Source: Limnobaculum parvum
GTDB taxonomy: Bacteria > Pseudomonadota > Gammaproteobacteria > Enterobacterales > Enterobacteriaceae
Assembly (NCBI RefSeq): GCF_003096015.2
Contig: NZ_CP029185.2
Span: forward strand, 2,762,001-2,826,000
Reading direction: 5' to 3'
DNA: 64,000 bases
This document shows positions 20,573-31,936 of the stretch, piece by piece (positions within the stretch are counted from its first letter, which is position 1; every line of letters starts with the position of its first letter). The notes under the pieces are model-generated. The model did not search any database. It saw only the letters and a program-made list of their open reading frames with translations, and was not told where the DNA came from. Both the position numbers and the translations under genes were made by a program.

Positions 20573-22158
20573 TCCCTTCCTGGCTCTGGCCGGGTTTGAT
20601 TGCTGCAACGCTGATCCTCAGCGTTGCGCTTGCAGCTTTTGCTGCGCTATGGCTTTATTCTCCTGCAGGAGATATCCGACAGCTATTGAATGATAGCTAT
20701 CTGTGGCACGTCGTACGCTTTACCTTCTGGCAGGCATTCCTGTCAGTGTTGGTATCCCTGATACCGGCTATTTTTGTTGCCCGCGCACTCTACCGCCGGC
20801 GTTTTATCGGTAGAACGTTAATGTTACGTCTGTGTGCAATGACGCTAGTATTACCGGTGCTGGTCGCTGTTTTTGGCTTACTTAGCGTATATGGTCAACG
20901 AGGCTGGCTGGCTAATTTGCTAAATGCTCTGGGGATAGACTATGCTTTTTCACCCTATGGATTACAGGGCATTTTACTGGCTCATGCTTTTTTCAATTTA
21001 CCTCTCGCGACACGGCTCCTTCTCCAATCGCTGGAAGGTATTGCCGTTGAACAACGCCAGCTCGCCGCTCAATTAGGTATGAGCTCGTGGCAGCGTTTTC
21101 GTTTTGTTGAATGGCCAGCCCTAAAGCGCCAACTTCTGCCAACCGGTGCGCTAGTGTTTATGCTATGTTTTGCCAGCTTTGCTACCGTATTATCCCTCGG
21201 TGGCGGCCCTAAAGCGACCACCGTTGAGCTAGCAATTTATCAGGCGCTGCATTACGACTTTGATCCTCAGCGCGCGGCGTTATTAGGATTAATTCAGCTG
21301 GTCTGCTGCCTATCGATTGTCCTTCTCAGCCAACGTTTCAACCCATCGCTCCCCGTGGGAAACACCTATGGTCAAGGATGGCGAGACAGGCAAGATTCCC
21401 GACTAAGTAAAATAGCCGATGGCTTGCTGATTACCCTGACTTTATGTTTGATGCTCCCGCCACTGGCAGCCGTGGTGTTAGACGGTATTAACAGTACCGT
21501 ACCTGAAGTGCTACAACAACGCGCAATGTGGCAATCCCTGTTCACCTCACTGCGTATTGCTCTGGGCTCCGGATTGCTCAGTCTGGCACTGACCACAATG
21601 TTGTTGTGGAGTAGCAGAGAGCTCAGGTTACGCCACAATTCTTGGGGAGCTAGGCTCGAAATCAGTGGCATGGTAATTTTGGCGATGCCAGCCATTGTTT
21701 TAGCTACGGGTTTCTTTTTGCTGCTAAATAGTACCACCGGGCTACCTGACTCCGCTGACGGCATCGTAATACTGGTTAATGCTTTGATGGCTATCCCTTA
21801 TGCGTTAAAAGTACTGGAAAACCCAATGCGCGATCTGGGGGAGCGTTACGCTTTACTTAACGTATCATTAGGGTTGACTGGCTGGAATCGGCTACGTTGG
21901 ATCGAATTAAAAGCCCTGAAGCGCCCGCTCGCTCAGGCATTAGCCTTTGCCAGTGTGCTGTCTATCGGTGATTTTGGTGTTATCGCGCTGTTTGGCAATG
22001 AACAATTTCGCACATTACCCTACTATCTCTATCAACAACTGGGAAATTACCGTAGTGAATCGGGTGCTGTAACGGCATTACTGCTATTACTACTGTGCTT
22101 TTTCCTATTCACGCTGATTGAACGACTTCCCGGACGTAAACATGATCGCTCTGAATAA
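20548..22158 (+). CDS. thiP: ThiP, thiamine ABC transporter permease
   Basis: Inner-membrane permease of the thiamine importer. The start at 20548 ([17 protein letters not shown]) gives 536 residues, the E. coli length. It holds two fused permease halves, each with about six membrane helices and an EAA-type loop ([17 protein letters not shown] and [15 protein letters not shown]). It overlaps the thiB 3' end by 25 bases and thiQ by 17, a tightly coupled operon. Confidence 0.96.
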   Translation: MAKRRQPLIPSWLWPGLIAATLILSVALAAFAALWLYSPAGDIRQLLNDSYLWHVVRFTFWQAFLSVLVSLIPAIFVARALYRRRFIGRTLMLRLCAMTLVLPVLVAVFGLLSVYGQRGWLANLLNALGIDYAFSPYGLQGILLAHAFFNLPLATRLLLQSLEGIAVEQRQLAAQLGMSSWQRFRFVEWPALKRQLLPTGALVFMLCFASFATVLSLGGGPKATTVELAIYQALHYDFDPQRAALLGLIQLVCCLSIVLLSQRFNPSLPVGNTYGQGWRDRQDSRLSKIADGLLITLTLCLMLPPLAAVVLDGINSTVPEVLQQRAMWQSLFTSLRIALGSGLLSLALTTMLLWSSRELRLRHNSWGARLEISGMVILAMPAIVLATGFFLLLNSTTGLPDSADGIVILVNALMAIPYALKVLENPMRDLGERYALLNVSLGLTGWNRLRWIELKALKRPLAQALAFASVLSIGDFGVIALFGNEQFRTLPYYLYQQLGNYRSESGAVTALLLLLLCFFLFTLIERLPGRKHDRSE

Positions 22159-22840
22159 GTTAAGTTATCTTTATCCTCCGCTATCCATGTGTTTCGACCT
22201 GAATATTCAGGCTGGTGAACGCGTTGCCGTTCTTGGCCCCAGCGGCGCAGGGAAAAGCACCTTATTGCATCTGATTGCCGGTTTCGTTCTGCCTGAAAAC
22301 GGCAGTTTATGGTTGAACAATGTCGAGCATAGCCGCACCCCACCGGCTCAACGTCCGGTTTCTATGCTATTTCAGGAAAATAACCTGTTCGCTCACCTTA
22401 CCGTTGAGCAAAATATCGGTCTTGGGCTTAATCCCGGCCTTAAGCTAACGCCAGAACAACAGCAAAAACGGCTGGATATTTGCCGTCGGGTAGGACTAAT
22501 TGACTACCTTGACCGCTTGCCCTCTCAGCTTTCCGGTGGACAGCGTCAACGTACCGCTCTGGCCCGCTGTCTGGTCAGAGATAAACCTATCCTGCTTTTA
22601 GATGAGCCTTTCTCTGCGCTCGACCCGGCTTTACGTTATGACATGCTATCCCTGTTGGAAAGCGTATGTGACGAGCAACGGCTCACCTTGATGATGGTTT
22701 CGCATAATCTGGATGATGCAGCGCGTATCGCACCAAGAACCCTGTTGGTGGTGGAAGGTAATATCGTTTATGACGATTCCACTCAGGGCCTTCTGAGCGG
22801 AAAATCCGATGCTGCTCGTATATTGGGTGTAACCAGCTAA
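22142..22840 (+). CDS. thiQ: ThiQ, thiamine ABC transporter ATPase
   Basis: ATP-hydrolysing subunit of the thiamine importer. The start at 22142 ([16 protein letters not shown]) gives 232 residues. Walker A is GPSGAGKST near residue 35, the ABC signature is LSGGQRQR and Walker B is [13 protein letters not shown], then the switch His in [25 protein letters not shown] is typical of ThiQ. Last gene of thiBPQ. Confidence 0.96.
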   Translation: MIALNKLSYLYPPLSMCFDLNIQAGERVAVLGPSGAGKSTLLHLIAGFVLPENGSLWLNNVEHSRTPPAQRPVSMLFQENNLFAHLTVEQNIGLGLNPGLKLTPEQQQKRLDICRRVGLIDYLDRLPSQLSGGQRQRTALARCLVRDKPILLLDEPFSALDPALRYDMLSLLESVCDEQRLTLMMVSHNLDDAARIAPRTLLVVEGNIVYDDSTQGLLSGKSDAARILGVTS

Positions 22841-22877
22841 ATCCTAATGATTAAATTTGGCCTATAGCCCTGTATTC

Positions 22878-22905
22878 TTCCGGCCAGAAATGCCTGCGGC
22901 CGGAA
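22878..22905. terminator. Hairpin between thiQ and the frnE-like gene
   Basis: Arms TTCCGGCC / GGCCGGAA with a 12-base loop, between two convergent genes. There is no clear T-tract, so terminator function is likely but not certain. Confidence 0.5.
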
Positions 22906-22925
22906 AAATATCAGTCAGATAATAA

Positions 22926-23624
22926 TTAATAACAAATATCATCAGAGCAAGATGGCCCTTGTGATGCATTATCCAATTGGATTAAGCGCGCCTTCTCTTC
23001 CTGCACCTTGACCAGAATTTCGCTAAACACACTGGAAGGTTGGGCTCCGGATACGGCATATTTATTATCAAAAACAAAGAAAGGAACTGAAGTTATCTTT
23101 AACTGCCGGGCAAAGGATTCGTCCGCACGAACGCTATCCATATAGCGATCGGAATTCAGTACCGCCTGAACTTCGGATGATTCCAATCCAACTTCGTTTG
23201 CCAGATTAATCAACGTATCAATATCCGCCAGATTAAGCCCATTGGTAAACATGCCTTTGAACAGGGCCTCACTGGTCGCATCCATCACACCCTGCTCAGC
23301 GGCGTAATGCAATAATCGATGTGCATCAAAAGTGTTAGTCGGTATCAGTCTATCAAAATGAAAATCTAGTCCGGTCTGTTTTGCCTGCTGAGCAATATTT
23401 GCCGTCATTTCGTTGGCTTCGGGTATGCTCATGTCATATTTTTCAGAAATATGAGTATAAATATCTTTTTGTTTTGATTTTGGCGCACTGGGATCCAGCT
23501 CAAAACTACGCAACACAATCTCGACGCTCTCTTTTTCCGCAAAAGAGACCAGCGCTTGATTAAGATGATGTTTGCCGATGTAACAAAACGGGCAGGAGAA
23601 ATCAGACCATATTTGTATTTTCAT
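22926..23624 (-). CDS. DsbA-family oxidoreductase, FrnE type
   Basis: Thioredoxin-fold disulfide oxidoreductase without a signal peptide, so probably cytoplasmic. The start at 23624 (MKIQIWSDFSCPFC) follows an AAGGAC site that lies inside the longer GTG-initiated frame. The active site is CPFC at residues 11-14, cis-Pro is in ITSVPFFVFD, and a C-terminal Cys-X4-Cys (CSDDIC) resembles the second redox motif reported for Deinococcus FrnE. 232 residues. It is convergent with thiQ and divergent from polB, a position where E. coli has no such gene. A role in redox protection is inferred. Confidence 0.85.
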   Translation of the reverse strand: MKIQIWSDFSCPFCYIGKHHLNQALVSFAEKESVEIVLRSFELDPSAPKSKQKDIYTHISEKYDMSIPEANEMTANIAQQAKQTGLDFHFDRLIPTNTFDAHRLLHYAAEQGVMDATSEALFKGMFTNGLNLADIDTLINLANEVGLESSEVQAVLNSDRYMDSVRADESFARQLKITSVPFFVFDNKYAVSGAQPSSVFSEILVKVQEEKARLIQLDNASQGPSCSDDICY

Positions 23625-23885
23625 AATACTTTTGTCCTTCACGATAATTCTGAGCTAACCGTTGAATAAAAGCGGGTGCAACAAAGCCAAGACCCGATAA
23701 ATATTTTTAGCGTAGCGTTGTTACCTATTATTTCTGATTAAGCGCCTTAACCTAATGGATACATCTAAAAATCAGGTCACAAAGAATATATCGTAGGTCA
23801 TAATGGCAATTAAAAAGAATATCTCTGCTCTTTAAAGATAGAACAAAACGATTTCATTCCCAATAAAAATGAAAATAGATAATAG

Positions 23886-23901
23886 CTGTATGGATATACA
23901 T
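23886..23901 (+). promoter_or_regulatory. LexA (SOS) box-like site upstream of polB
   Basis: CTGTATGGATATACAT matches the consensus CTGT-N8-ACAG with one mismatch at the last base, and the middle is A/T-rich. It lies 64 bases before the polB GTG and next to a possible -10 TAGAAT (23904-23909). The rest of 23625-23885 is A+T-rich with no gene. Confidence 0.75.
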
Positions 23902-23964
23902 ATTAGAATATACTTCCGATAGCTCGGTTCTTTATTGCAACAAACGACTCAAGGTAAGCATACG

Positions 23965-26331
23965 GTGAATTCAGTTCGACAAGGTTTTATCCTGACTCGT
24001 CACTGGCGGGATACCCCTTCAGGCATTGAAATTGACTACTGGCTCGCAACGGACAGTGGCCCACAACGTATACGTTTACCACTACAGCAAGCCGTTGCTT
24101 TTTCTCCCGCATCCAGCAATACCCGTATTACTTCACTGCTCTCTTCTGAACGAGGATGGAGTTTACGCCCGCTGGAAATGCAGGATTTTAGCTGCCAAAC
24201 CGTGGATGGATTGTACTGTCGCCAATATCGCCAGCTACAACGAATAGAAAAGAATCTGAACGAATCGGGTATTACGCTGTACGAAGCGGATATCCGTCCA
24301 CCAGAACGCTACTTGATGGAGCGTTTTATTACGGCGCCAGTGTGGTTTCAGGGGGAGCAAGCCGCGGATGGCAGCCTGATCAATGCTCAAATAAAAGCAG
24401 CGCCGGATTATCGTCCCTGCCTGAGTACCGTTTCCCTAGATATTGAAACCACAGAGCACGGAGAGCTTTATTCTATTGGTCTGTATGGCTGCGGACAAAA
24501 GCAGGTTTACATGCTCGGCCCGGAGAATGGCACGCCACACCAAAGTGACTTTAATCTTGAGTATGTTGCCAGTCGCCCTTTATTGCTGCAAAAACTAAAC
24601 CAATGGATCGCAGAATACGATCCTGATGCCATTATTGGTTGGAATCTGGTGCAGTTCGATTTACGGGTATTGCAAAAACATGCAGAACGTTATCAGGTAC
24701 CTCTCACTTTTGGCCGAGATAATAGCCCGCTGGAGTGGCGAGAACATGGCTTCAAGCAGGGGCATTTTTTTGCCTCTGCCAGCGGGAGATTAATTATTGA
24801 TGGTATCGAAGCGTTGAAAAGCGCCACCTGGAACTTTGCCTCCTTTAGTCTGGAAAATGTCGCCAGAGAACTATTGAACGAAGGAAAAGCCATCGATAAC
24901 CCCTATCAGCGAATGGATGAAATCAACCGCATGTTTCGGGAGGATAAGCCGGCGCTGGCCTACTACAACCTGATGGACTGCGTGTTGGTTACCCGCATTT
25001 TTGATAAAACTCAGTTAATGACCTTTCTGCTAGAACGAGCGACCATGACGGGTTTAGCTGCCGATCGCAGCGGTGGTTCGGTTGCGGCTTTTACCCATCT
25101 CTATCTTCCGCGTATGCATAGAATTGGTTATGTAGCGCCTAATTTGGGAACATTGCCGGAGGAACATAGCCCCGGTGGTTATGTGATGTCTTCCACTCCC
25201 GGCCTGTATGACTCAGTACTGGTTCTGGACTATAAGAGCCTGTACCCCTCAATCATTCGCACTTTTCTCATTGATCCTGTGGGTCTGATTGCCGGAACGT
25301 TAAAAGAAGATCAACAACAAACGGTACCCGGTTTTCGTCATGCCCGTTTCTCCCGCACAACCCACTGCTTGCCAACAATTGTTGAGCAAATCTGGCGTGG
25401 ACGTGAAGAAGCTAAACGTTCTGATAATAAGCCGTTGTCTCAAGCGCTAAAAATTATCATGAATGCCTTTTATGGCGTGCTGGGCTCCAGTGGCTGCCGG
25501 TTTTTCGATCCTCGCCTTGCGTCGTCGATCACCCTACGGGGCCATGAAATCATGCTAAAAACCCGAGAGTTGATTGAACAACAGGGATATCAAGTTATCT
25601 ATGGAGATACTGACTCGACGTTTGTCTGGCTAAAAAAAGCGCATACCAACCAACAGGCAAACCAAATAGGACGAGCGCTGGTTAATCATGTCAATCAGTG
25701 GTGGCAAACTACGCTAAAAGAAGAGATGGGTCTTGAATCAGCACTGGAACTGGAGTTTGAAACTCACTTTAACCGCTTCTTAATGCCAACCATCCGCGGC
25801 GCTGAACAGGGCAGTAAAAAACGCTATGCTGGCCTGATCTTAAGCGATAATGGCGATGATGAGGTAATTTATAAAGGAATGGAAACAGTAAGAACCGACT
25901 GGACTCCGCTGGCACAACACTTTCAGCAACAGTTGTACTCGTTGATATTCCATAATCAGCCCTATCAGGAATTTATCCGTGATTATGTGGCAAAAACCCT
26001 CAATGGCGAATTTGATCGGCAACTGATCTACAGTAAACGACTGCGCCGACACCTATCAGAATATCAGAAAAATGTACCGCCACATGCCCGAGCCGCTAAG
26101 CTGGCCGATGAGTATAATCTGGCTCATGGTCGCCCCCTGCAATATCAAAATGGTGGCACCATTCGTTATTTAATTACCCTTCAGGGCCCGGAACCACTGG
26201 AAAACCTACAATCACCCATTGACTACCAGCACTATATTTCTCGTCAGTTAGAACCAATTGCGGATGCAATCTTGCCGTTTATGCACGATAATTTTGATTC
26301 ATTGGTTACTGGTCAAATGGGGTTGTTTTAA
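23965..26331 (+). CDS. polB: PolB, DNA polymerase II
   Basis: SOS-inducible family B DNA polymerase with 3'-5' exonuclease, used in replication restart and bypass. I place the start at GTG 23965 ([20 protein letters not shown]) because AAGGT lies about 10 bases upstream and the family begins just before [12 protein letters not shown]. The frame is open ten codons further to a TTG. About 788 residues. Exonuclease motif DIETTEHGE, polymerase motif [14 protein letters not shown], motif [14 protein letters not shown] and motif C YGDTDSTF are all present, and it ends GQMGLF like E. coli. Confidence 0.96.
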   Translation: MNSVRQGFILTRHWRDTPSGIEIDYWLATDSGPQRIRLPLQQAVAFSPASSNTRITSLLSSERGWSLRPLEMQDFSCQTVDGLYCRQYRQLQRIEKNLNESGITLYEADIRPPERYLMERFITAPVWFQGEQAADGSLINAQIKAAPDYRPCLSTVSLDIETTEHGELYSIGLYGCGQKQVYMLGPENGTPHQSDFNLEYVASRPLLLQKLNQWIAEYDPDAIIGWNLVQFDLRVLQKHAERYQVPLTFGRDNSPLEWREHGFKQGHFFASASGRLIIDGIEALKSATWNFASFSLENVARELLNEGKAIDNPYQRMDEINRMFREDKPALAYYNLMDCVLVTRIFDKTQLMTFLLERATMTGLAADRSGGSVAAFTHLYLPRMHRIGYVAPNLGTLPEEHSPGGYVMSSTPGLYDSVLVLDYKSLYPSIIRTFLIDPVGLIAGTLKEDQQQTVPGFRHARFSRTTHCLPTIVEQIWRGREEAKRSDNKPLSQALKIIMNAFYGVLGSSGCRFFDPRLASSITLRGHEIMLKTRELIEQQGYQVIYGDTDSTFVWLKKAHTNQQANQIGRALVNHVNQWWQTTLKEEMGLESALELEFETHFNRFLMPTIRGAEQGSKKRYAGLILSDNGDDEVIYKGMETVRTDWTPLAQHFQQQLYSLIFHNQPYQEFIRDYVAKTLNGEFDRQLIYSKRLRRHLSEYQKNVPPHARAAKLADEYNLAHGRPLQYQNGGTIRYLITLQGPEPLENLQSPIDYQHYISRQLEPIADAILPFMHDNFDSLVTGQMGLF

Positions 26332-26466
26332 CGCTCATCGATCATTACCATAGCGCCCTTGCTCCATCCCCCTAAAAATCATCGTAATAAGTGACTACGT
26401 TGTGCTCCATCGCCCCCCGATGACAGCCTTGGGGTAAATGTTAATTAATGAGAAGCCGATAAATAT

Positions 26467-29373
26467 ATGCCCTTTACTTTAGGTCAACGCTGGATTAGCG
26501 ATACGGAAAGTGATTTAGGACTAGGAACAGTCGTTGCGCAAGATGCTCGTACCGTAACCTTATTGTTCCCTGCCATTGGGGAGAACCGGCTGTATGCTAA
26601 AGCTGACTCTCCGATAACCCGCGTCATGTTTAATCCTGGAGATACCATAACCAGCCACGAAGGTTGGCAGTTACTTGTTGACAGCGTTAAAGAAGAGAAT
26701 GGCGTTCTGACCTATATCGGTCGTCGTCTTGATACTGATGAAGAAAATAGCCCCCTGCGGGAAGTAATGCTGGACAGTAAACTGACTTTCAGCAAACCAC
26801 AGGATCGCTTGTTTGCCGGCCAACTCGACCGTATGGATCGCTTCAGCCTGCGCTATCGGGCAAGAAAATATCAAAGCGAACAATATCGTATGCCGTGGAG
26901 TGGCCTGACAGGTATACGCGCCAGCTTAATTCCTCACCAATTGCATATTGCCAATGAAGTCGGCCATCGCCACGCTCCGCGTGTTTTGCTGGCTGATGAA
27001 GTGGGCTTGGGAAAAACCATTGAAGCCGGGATGATTATCCACCAGCAGTTGCTGGCGGGCCGTGTTGAGCGGGTACTGATTGTGGTACCGGAAACCCTGC
27101 AACACCAGTGGCTGGTTGAAATGCTACGTCGCTTTAACCTGCATTTTTCGCTGTTCGATGAAGAACGCTATGCCGAAAGCCGTCAGGACTTCGACAACCC
27201 ATTTGAAACCGAACAACTGGTCATCTGTTCCCTGAATTTTGTTTGCCAAAGTAAACAACGCCTGAACGATTTAGTTGAAGCTAACTGGGACCTGCTCGTT
27301 GTCGATGAAGCTCATCATCTAGCCTGGAGTGAAGAAGCGCCAAGCCGCAACTATCTGGCCATTGAACAACTGGCCCAACATACCCCCGGCGTATTGCTGC
27401 TAACGGCTACCCCAGAACAGTTGGGGCAAGAGAGCCACTTTGCCCGCCTGCGCCTGTTGGATCCGGACCGCTTCCATGATTATCAGGAATTTGTTGACGA
27501 ACAACAGAAATACCGCCCGGTTGCTGACGCGGTTAGTTTATTAGTCAGCGGTGAAAAGTTGGACGACCAGGCGAAAAACTCACTGAGTGAATTAATCAAT
27601 GAACAGGATATTGAGCCGTTATTGAAGGCAGCGAATCTTGATAGTGAAGAGAATGAATCTGCCCGTACAGAGCTGGTTAATATGCTGATGGATCGCCACG
27701 GTACCAGTCGAGTTCTGTTCCGCAACACCCGTATGGGCGTGAAAGGCTTCCCTATCCGCTATTTGCATCAGATTAAACTTCCTCTGCCGACTCAGTATCA
27801 AACTGCGTTTAAAGTCGCGAAAATAATGAACGGCAAGAAGCCAATTGACACTCAGGCGCATGACATGCTTTATCCTGAGAAAATCTTCCAGAATTTTGAA
27901 GGGGATAGCGTCAGTTGGTTGAATTTCGATCCACGCGTTGAGTGGCTGATGGAGTACCTGAAGCAAAATCGCAACGAAAAGATCTTGGTGATCTGCGCAC
28001 AAGCCGCCACCGCTTTACAACTTGAACAAACACTTCGTGAGCGTGAAGGTATCCACGCGGCCGTATTCCATGAAGGCTTATCCATCATTGAACGTGACCG
28101 TGCTGCCGCTTGGTTTGCCGCTGAAGAGAACGGCGCTCAGGTCCTATTGTGTTCCGAAATTGGCTCTGAAGGTCGTAACTTTCAGTTTGCCAGCCGGTTA
28201 GTGATGTTCGACTTACCGTTTAATCCGGATCTGTTAGAACAGCGAATCGGCCGTCTGGATCGTATAGGACAAACGCGTGATATCCAGATTATTGTGCCTT
28301 ATCTGGAAAATACCGCACAGGCTATTCTAATTCGTTGGTTTCATGAAGGGTTAGATGCCTTTGAGCACACCTGCCCAACTGGACGCCCAGTATATGATGC
28401 GGTACATGATGAGCTGATGGCTTATCTGGCTGAGCCTGCCGAACAAACTGGCTTTGATGATTTTATCCAGCGCTGCCGCACGAAACATTTGAGTCTGAAA
28501 ACTCAGTTAGAAAATGGTCGTGACCGCCTGCTGGAGATGAACTCCAACGGTGGAGAACGCGCCCAAGCGCTGGTTCAATCGATTGCTGAACAGGATAACA
28601 ATGTTGAACTGATCGGTTTCACCATCAATCTATTTGATATTATTGGTATCAATCAGGAAGATGACAGCGATAACTTGATGATCCTTACCCCTTCTGACCA
28701 TATGCTGGTGCCGGATTTTCCGGGGATTCCGCAAGATGGCTGTACCATCACCTTCGATCGGGAAAAAGCACTCTCTCGAGAAGATGCACAGTTTATCAGT
28801 TGGGAGCACCCTATTGTCCGTAACGGCCTAGATTTAATTCTGTCAGGAGATACGGGAAGCTGCGCGGTTTCATTATTGAAAAATAGGGCCCTGCCTGTTG
28901 GAACGATGCTAATGGAACTGATTTATGTGGTTGAGGCACAAGCACCGAAAAACTTACAGCTTACTCGTTTCCTACCGCCAACACCGATTCGTCTGATGCT
29001 TGATCGCAAAGGGACCAACCTTGCTGCTCAGGTTGGTTTTGAAAGCTTTAACCGTCAGCTAAGTGCAGTCAATCGACATACCGGCAGCAAATTGGTTAAC
29101 GCAGTACAGAAAGATATTCATGAAGTACTACAAATGGCAGAAACAGAGGTTGCTAAACAGGCTCAAGCACTGATTGATGGTGCCAAGCAGGAAGCGGATG
29201 ATACTTTGACACTGGAATTTAATCGTCTAAATGCGCTGAAAGCCGTCAATCCAACCATTCGTGATGACGAACTGGAGGCCATTGAAGACAATCGCCAGCA
29301 GATTCTTGACTGCCTACAGCAAGCCAGTTGGCGGCTGGATGCATTGCGCATGATAGTCGTTTCTCATCAATAA
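26467..29373 (+). CDS. rapA: RapA (HepA), RNA polymerase recycling ATPase
   Basis: Swi2/Snf2-type ATPase bound to RNA polymerase core that frees stalled enzyme for reuse. The 968 residues equal E. coli RapA. Order: N-terminal Tudor-like domains (starting [20 protein letters not shown]), helicase domain 1 with [12 protein letters not shown] near 180 and [10 protein letters not shown] near 280, helicase domain 2 with [12 protein letters not shown] near 600, then spacer and C-terminal domains. It lies between polB and rluA as in E. coli. Confidence 0.97.
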   Translation: MPFTLGQRWISDTESDLGLGTVVAQDARTVTLLFPAIGENRLYAKADSPITRVMFNPGDTITSHEGWQLLVDSVKEENGVLTYIGRRLDTDEENSPLREVMLDSKLTFSKPQDRLFAGQLDRMDRFSLRYRARKYQSEQYRMPWSGLTGIRASLIPHQLHIANEVGHRHAPRVLLADEVGLGKTIEAGMIIHQQLLAGRVERVLIVVPETLQHQWLVEMLRRFNLHFSLFDEERYAESRQDFDNPFETEQLVICSLNFVCQSKQRLNDLVEANWDLLVVDEAHHLAWSEEAPSRNYLAIEQLAQHTPGVLLLTATPEQLGQESHFARLRLLDPDRFHDYQEFVDEQQKYRPVADAVSLLVSGEKLDDQAKNSLSELINEQDIEPLLKAANLDSEENESARTELVNMLMDRHGTSRVLFRNTRMGVKGFPIRYLHQIKLPLPTQYQTAFKVAKIMNGKKPIDTQAHDMLYPEKIFQNFEGDSVSWLNFDPRVEWLMEYLKQNRNEKILVICAQAATALQLEQTLREREGIHAAVFHEGLSIIERDRAAAWFAAEENGAQVLLCSEIGSEGRNFQFASRLVMFDLPFNPDLLEQRIGRLDRIGQTRDIQIIVPYLENTAQAILIRWFHEGLDAFEHTCPTGRPVYDAVHDELMAYLAEPAEQTGFDDFIQRCRTKHLSLKTQLENGRDRLLEMNSNGGERAQALVQSIAEQDNNVELIGFTINLFDIIGINQEDDSDNLMILTPSDHMLVPDFPGIPQDGCTITFDREKALSREDAQFISWEHPIVRNGLDLILSGDTGSCAVSLLKNRALPVGTMLMELIYVVEAQAPKNLQLTRFLPPTPIRLMLDRKGTNLAAQVGFESFNRQLSAVNRHTGSKLVNAVQKDIHEVLQMAETEVAKQAQALIDGAKQEADDTLTLEFNRLNALKAVNPTIRDDELEAIEDNRQQILDCLQQASWRLDALRMIVVSHQ

Positions 29374-29457
29374 CGATGGTTCAGGATACCGGTTGCCACT
29401 CTACGAGCAGCCGGTATCAGTACTGACGCTGACCTGACACCACCGGAGATTTTCAAT

Positions 29458-30114
29458 ATGATGGAAGCCTATCATCCTTCACAAGACCCTTGGTTATACA
29501 TTCTGTATCAGGATGAGCATATCATGGTGGTGAATAAGCCCAGCGGCCTACTTTCTGTTCCCGGCAAAGCGCCGGAACATCACGATAGCATCATGGCGAG
29601 AATTCAACGCGATTTCCCCGCAGCCGAGTCGGTTCATCGACTGGATATGGCGACCAGCGGTGTGATGGTCGTGGCATTAAATAAAGCGGCAGAACGGGAA
29701 TTAAAACGACAATTTCGTGAGCGTGAACCGAAAAAATCCTATATTGCGCGTGTCTGGGGACACCTAGAAAAAGATGAGGGTTTAATTGATTTACCGCTGA
29801 TTTGTGACTGGCCAAATCGCCCTAAACAAAAAGTCTGTTATGACACGGGCAAAAGCGCCCAAACAGAATATCAGGTGATTAGCCGCGACAATGATGGTTC
29901 CACTCGGGTAAAACTCATGCCGATTACCGGACGTTCTCATCAGTTACGAGTACATATGTTAGCGATGGGCCATCCGATATTAGGTGATAAATTTTATGCT
30001 CATCCAGAGGCTAAAGCGATGGCTCCACGGTTACAACTCCATGCACAGGAACTGTGTATCCATCACCCTGTGTTTGGTAGCCCAATGCACTTTAAATGCG
30101 AGCCAGATTTTTAA
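29458..30114 (+). CDS. rluA: RluA, 23S rRNA/tRNA pseudouridine synthase
   Basis: Makes pseudouridine 746 in 23S rRNA and pseudouridine 32 in several tRNAs. 218 residues; the catalytic Asp is Asp63 in VHRLDMATSG, with NKPSGLLSVPG before it and ITGRSHQLRVH after it. GGAG stands 9 bases before the first of two adjacent ATG codons, so the exact start may be either. It follows rapA and is convergent with the P-loop kinase gene, sharing a terminator. Confidence 0.95.
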   Translation: MMEAYHPSQDPWLYILYQDEHIMVVNKPSGLLSVPGKAPEHHDSIMARIQRDFPAAESVHRLDMATSGVMVVALNKAAERELKRQFREREPKKSYIARVWGHLEKDEGLIDLPLICDWPNRPKQKVCYDTGKSAQTEYQVISRDNDGSTRVKLMPITGRSHQLRVHMLAMGHPILGDKFYAHPEAKAMAPRLQLHAQELCIHHPVFGSPMHFKCEPDF

Positions 30115-30126
30115 TCTCTTACACTC

Positions 30127-30160
30127 AAACCATCTTCAGGTACAAACCTGAAGATGGTTT
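30127..30160. terminator. Bidirectional terminator between rluA and the P-loop kinase
   Basis: 15-bp arms AAACCATCTTCAGGT / ACCTGAAGATGGTTT around ACAA. It starts 13 bases after the rluA stop and overlaps the last codons of the convergent kinase gene. Both outer ends are A/T, which suits termination in both directions. Confidence 0.85.
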
Positions 30161-30642
30161 AGAATTTCGTCCACACAGCCTTCGATATCCTTACCAGCAC
30201 TATCAACCACAATACGTGGGCGTTTCCACTCTTGATACTCCTTTTCTACGATTTGCTGCCAAACGGGTAAGACCAGATGAGGAATATCGCTCTGGCGGGA
30301 TTCAACCCGCTGGCGATGCTCATTAATATTGCTACAGATAATCTCAATATCCACACCGGAAACTTGTGCATCAGAAGCGACCTGCATCCAGTTATCCCGC
30401 GACCAGCTAACGGGATTCACACAATCCGCAATGACTGTTTGTCCTAACATTAAGTTATCTTTTGCCAGCAGATAGCTGGTGTCATACCCGGAAGTTCCCA
30501 CATCTTTCAGCAGTACCCCGGCGTTACGGATAGCCTGTTCAATAGAGTCTATTCGAAGGTAAACGCCCCCCATCTTTTTTGTCAGTGCTTTGGCTATTGA
30601 AGTTTTACCGACACCCGGTAACCCGCTGAATACGATTAACAT
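30136..30642 (-). CDS. P-loop (AAA/zeta-like) small-molecule kinase of unknown substrate
   Basis: 168-residue P-loop protein with Walker A GLPGVGKTS at residues 7-15 and the fold of small nucleoside/aminoglycoside-type kinases (LRIDSIEQAIRNAG, then ADCVNPVSWSRDNW). A good GGAGG site precedes the ATG. Substrate not recognisable: shikimate/gluconate-like kinases and chloramphenicol phosphotransferase-like proteins share the pattern. It is an accessory gene between rluA and djlA, which are nearly adjacent in E. coli. No partner gene is visible. Confidence 0.8.
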   Translation of the reverse strand: MLIVFSGLPGVGKTSIAKALTKKMGGVYLRIDSIEQAIRNAGVLLKDVGTSGYDTSYLLAKDNLMLGQTVIADCVNPVSWSRDNWMQVASDAQVSGVDIEIICSNINEHRQRVESRQSDIPHLVLPVWQQIVEKEYQEWKRPRIVVDSAGKDIEGCVDEILNHLQVCT

Positions 30643-30938
30643 CTAAGCCTCCAGTCAATTAAGATGAGTCATTTCTGACTTGTGCAGATCCTGACTTCTG
30701 GTTTATCTCCAGTTTGACCGGATGGGCTTGAAGCGGATAGGTTTGAAAGATGACGCTCTCCGTTTCAAAGATCCGGACAACTGATACCGTTTTGGCTGTT
30801 ATCTTGAGCTTTTTATTGAAAAAAGCTCAAGATAATGAATATATGAAAAAATAGTGTACTGCAACATATCAAGATTCGACTGAATGACACACGCTTTTTA
30901 ACTGATAATGTTCAATCAATCGCATAAAAGGGAATAAA
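30643..30938. other. Gene-free stretch with a long inverted repeat
   Basis: About 300 bases between djlA and the kinase, both on the minus strand. It contains one perfect 16-bp inverted repeat at 30799-30835 (arms from TTATCTTGAGCT and its complement, 5-base loop). No reading frame is supported. The repeat lies 104 bases after the djlA stop and lacks a following T-tract. Confidence 0.6.
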
Positions 30939-31757
30939 TTACTTAAAGCCCAGCTCTCGCTTAATTAAATCGTAAGCGCCCTGAATCTCCTGAGCTTTCT
31001 GTTTAGCGATTTCCATCATCTCTTGCGGTAAACCTTTTGCCACCAGCTTATCAGGGTGATGCTCTGTCATTAATTTCCGATAGGCACGTTTAATGGTTGC
31101 GGCATCATCACTTGGTTTAACCCCCAGCACTTTACAGGCATCTTCCAGAGTAGGCCCAGATGCGGGGCGATATCCGCTATTTTGTTGACCACTCCAACCA
31201 CCAGATTGCCCAAACTGGCGACCGCTATCAATCATGCTTAGCAATTGATCTAACTGCGCGCGGGAAATGCCCAACTCTTCAGCAATAACATACAGCACTT
31301 GCCGCTCATTAGGGTGTAGCACACCATCAGCAAATGCCGCCTGTAGCTGAATCTCCAGAAACATACGAACCAAATCGGCGCGACCAAAACAGATCGTTTT
31401 TAATTCACGTAATTTTTCCCGTAAAGGGAAGCCACTCTGCTTACCTTCACGAAACGCCTGCTGGGCATCACTGCGGCGCGGGCCATGTATCTGCATACGA
31501 TCCATAATCATCGATGCGTTCTGAATATCAACTTCGGTTACCCGGCCTTTTGATTTAGTCAAATGGCCCATCACTTGAAAGGTGGTACGGAAAAACAGCG
31601 CCTGACGCGCCTGTTGATTGGCAAAAAAGCCACCGCGACGCGCATTTCTTACATTGTCTACCATGTGGCCAACAATTAACCCAAGAACGACCGCCCAGAA
31701 GCCTCCGCCGGATATAACACCTAAAATAACCCCAAGGATTTTTCCCCAATACTGCAT
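30939..31757 (-). CDS. djlA: DjlA, membrane-anchored DnaJ-like co-chaperone
   Basis: Inner-membrane J-domain protein that stimulates DnaK and is linked to the Rcs envelope pathway. The start at 31757 ([15 protein letters not shown]) follows GAGGGTGAT and gives 272 residues; the longer frame to 31790 lacks a site. An N-terminal membrane helix with Gly-rich dimer motif ([16 protein letters not shown]) is followed by a TerB-like domain ([22 protein letters not shown]) and a C-terminal J domain with HHPDK. Divergent from lptD. Confidence 0.96.
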   Translation of the reverse strand: MQYWGKILGVILGVISGGGFWAVVLGLIVGHMVDNVRNARRGGFFANQQARQALFFRTTFQVMGHLTKSKGRVTEVDIQNASMIMDRMQIHGPRRSDAQQAFREGKQSGFPLREKLRELKTICFGRADLVRMFLEIQLQAAFADGVLHPNERQVLYVIAEELGISRAQLDQLLSMIDSGRQFGQSGGWSGQQNSGYRPASGPTLEDACKVLGVKPSDDAATIKRAYRKLMTEHHPDKLVAKGLPQEMMEIAKQKAQEIQGAYDLIKRELGFK

Positions 31758-31936
31758 ATCACCCTCAATTGACAATGCCGTCTGTCGCAAATTGCATTAT
31801 CATACCTGCCAAATATTGAACCACCTAACGGTGATGGTAAGATTTAGCGCTGGTGTAACAGAGACGAGTACGATAATCTCATCGGGTTTACTTCTGCCTA
31901 CATAGCCGTAACCAACGGAATACCAAGAATAACCGT

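Noticed and set aside
29385..29418. Hairpin GATACCGG/CCGGTATC between rapA and rluA
   Set aside because: Long unpaired centre and no T-tract; could be a weak structure but not supportable as a terminator.
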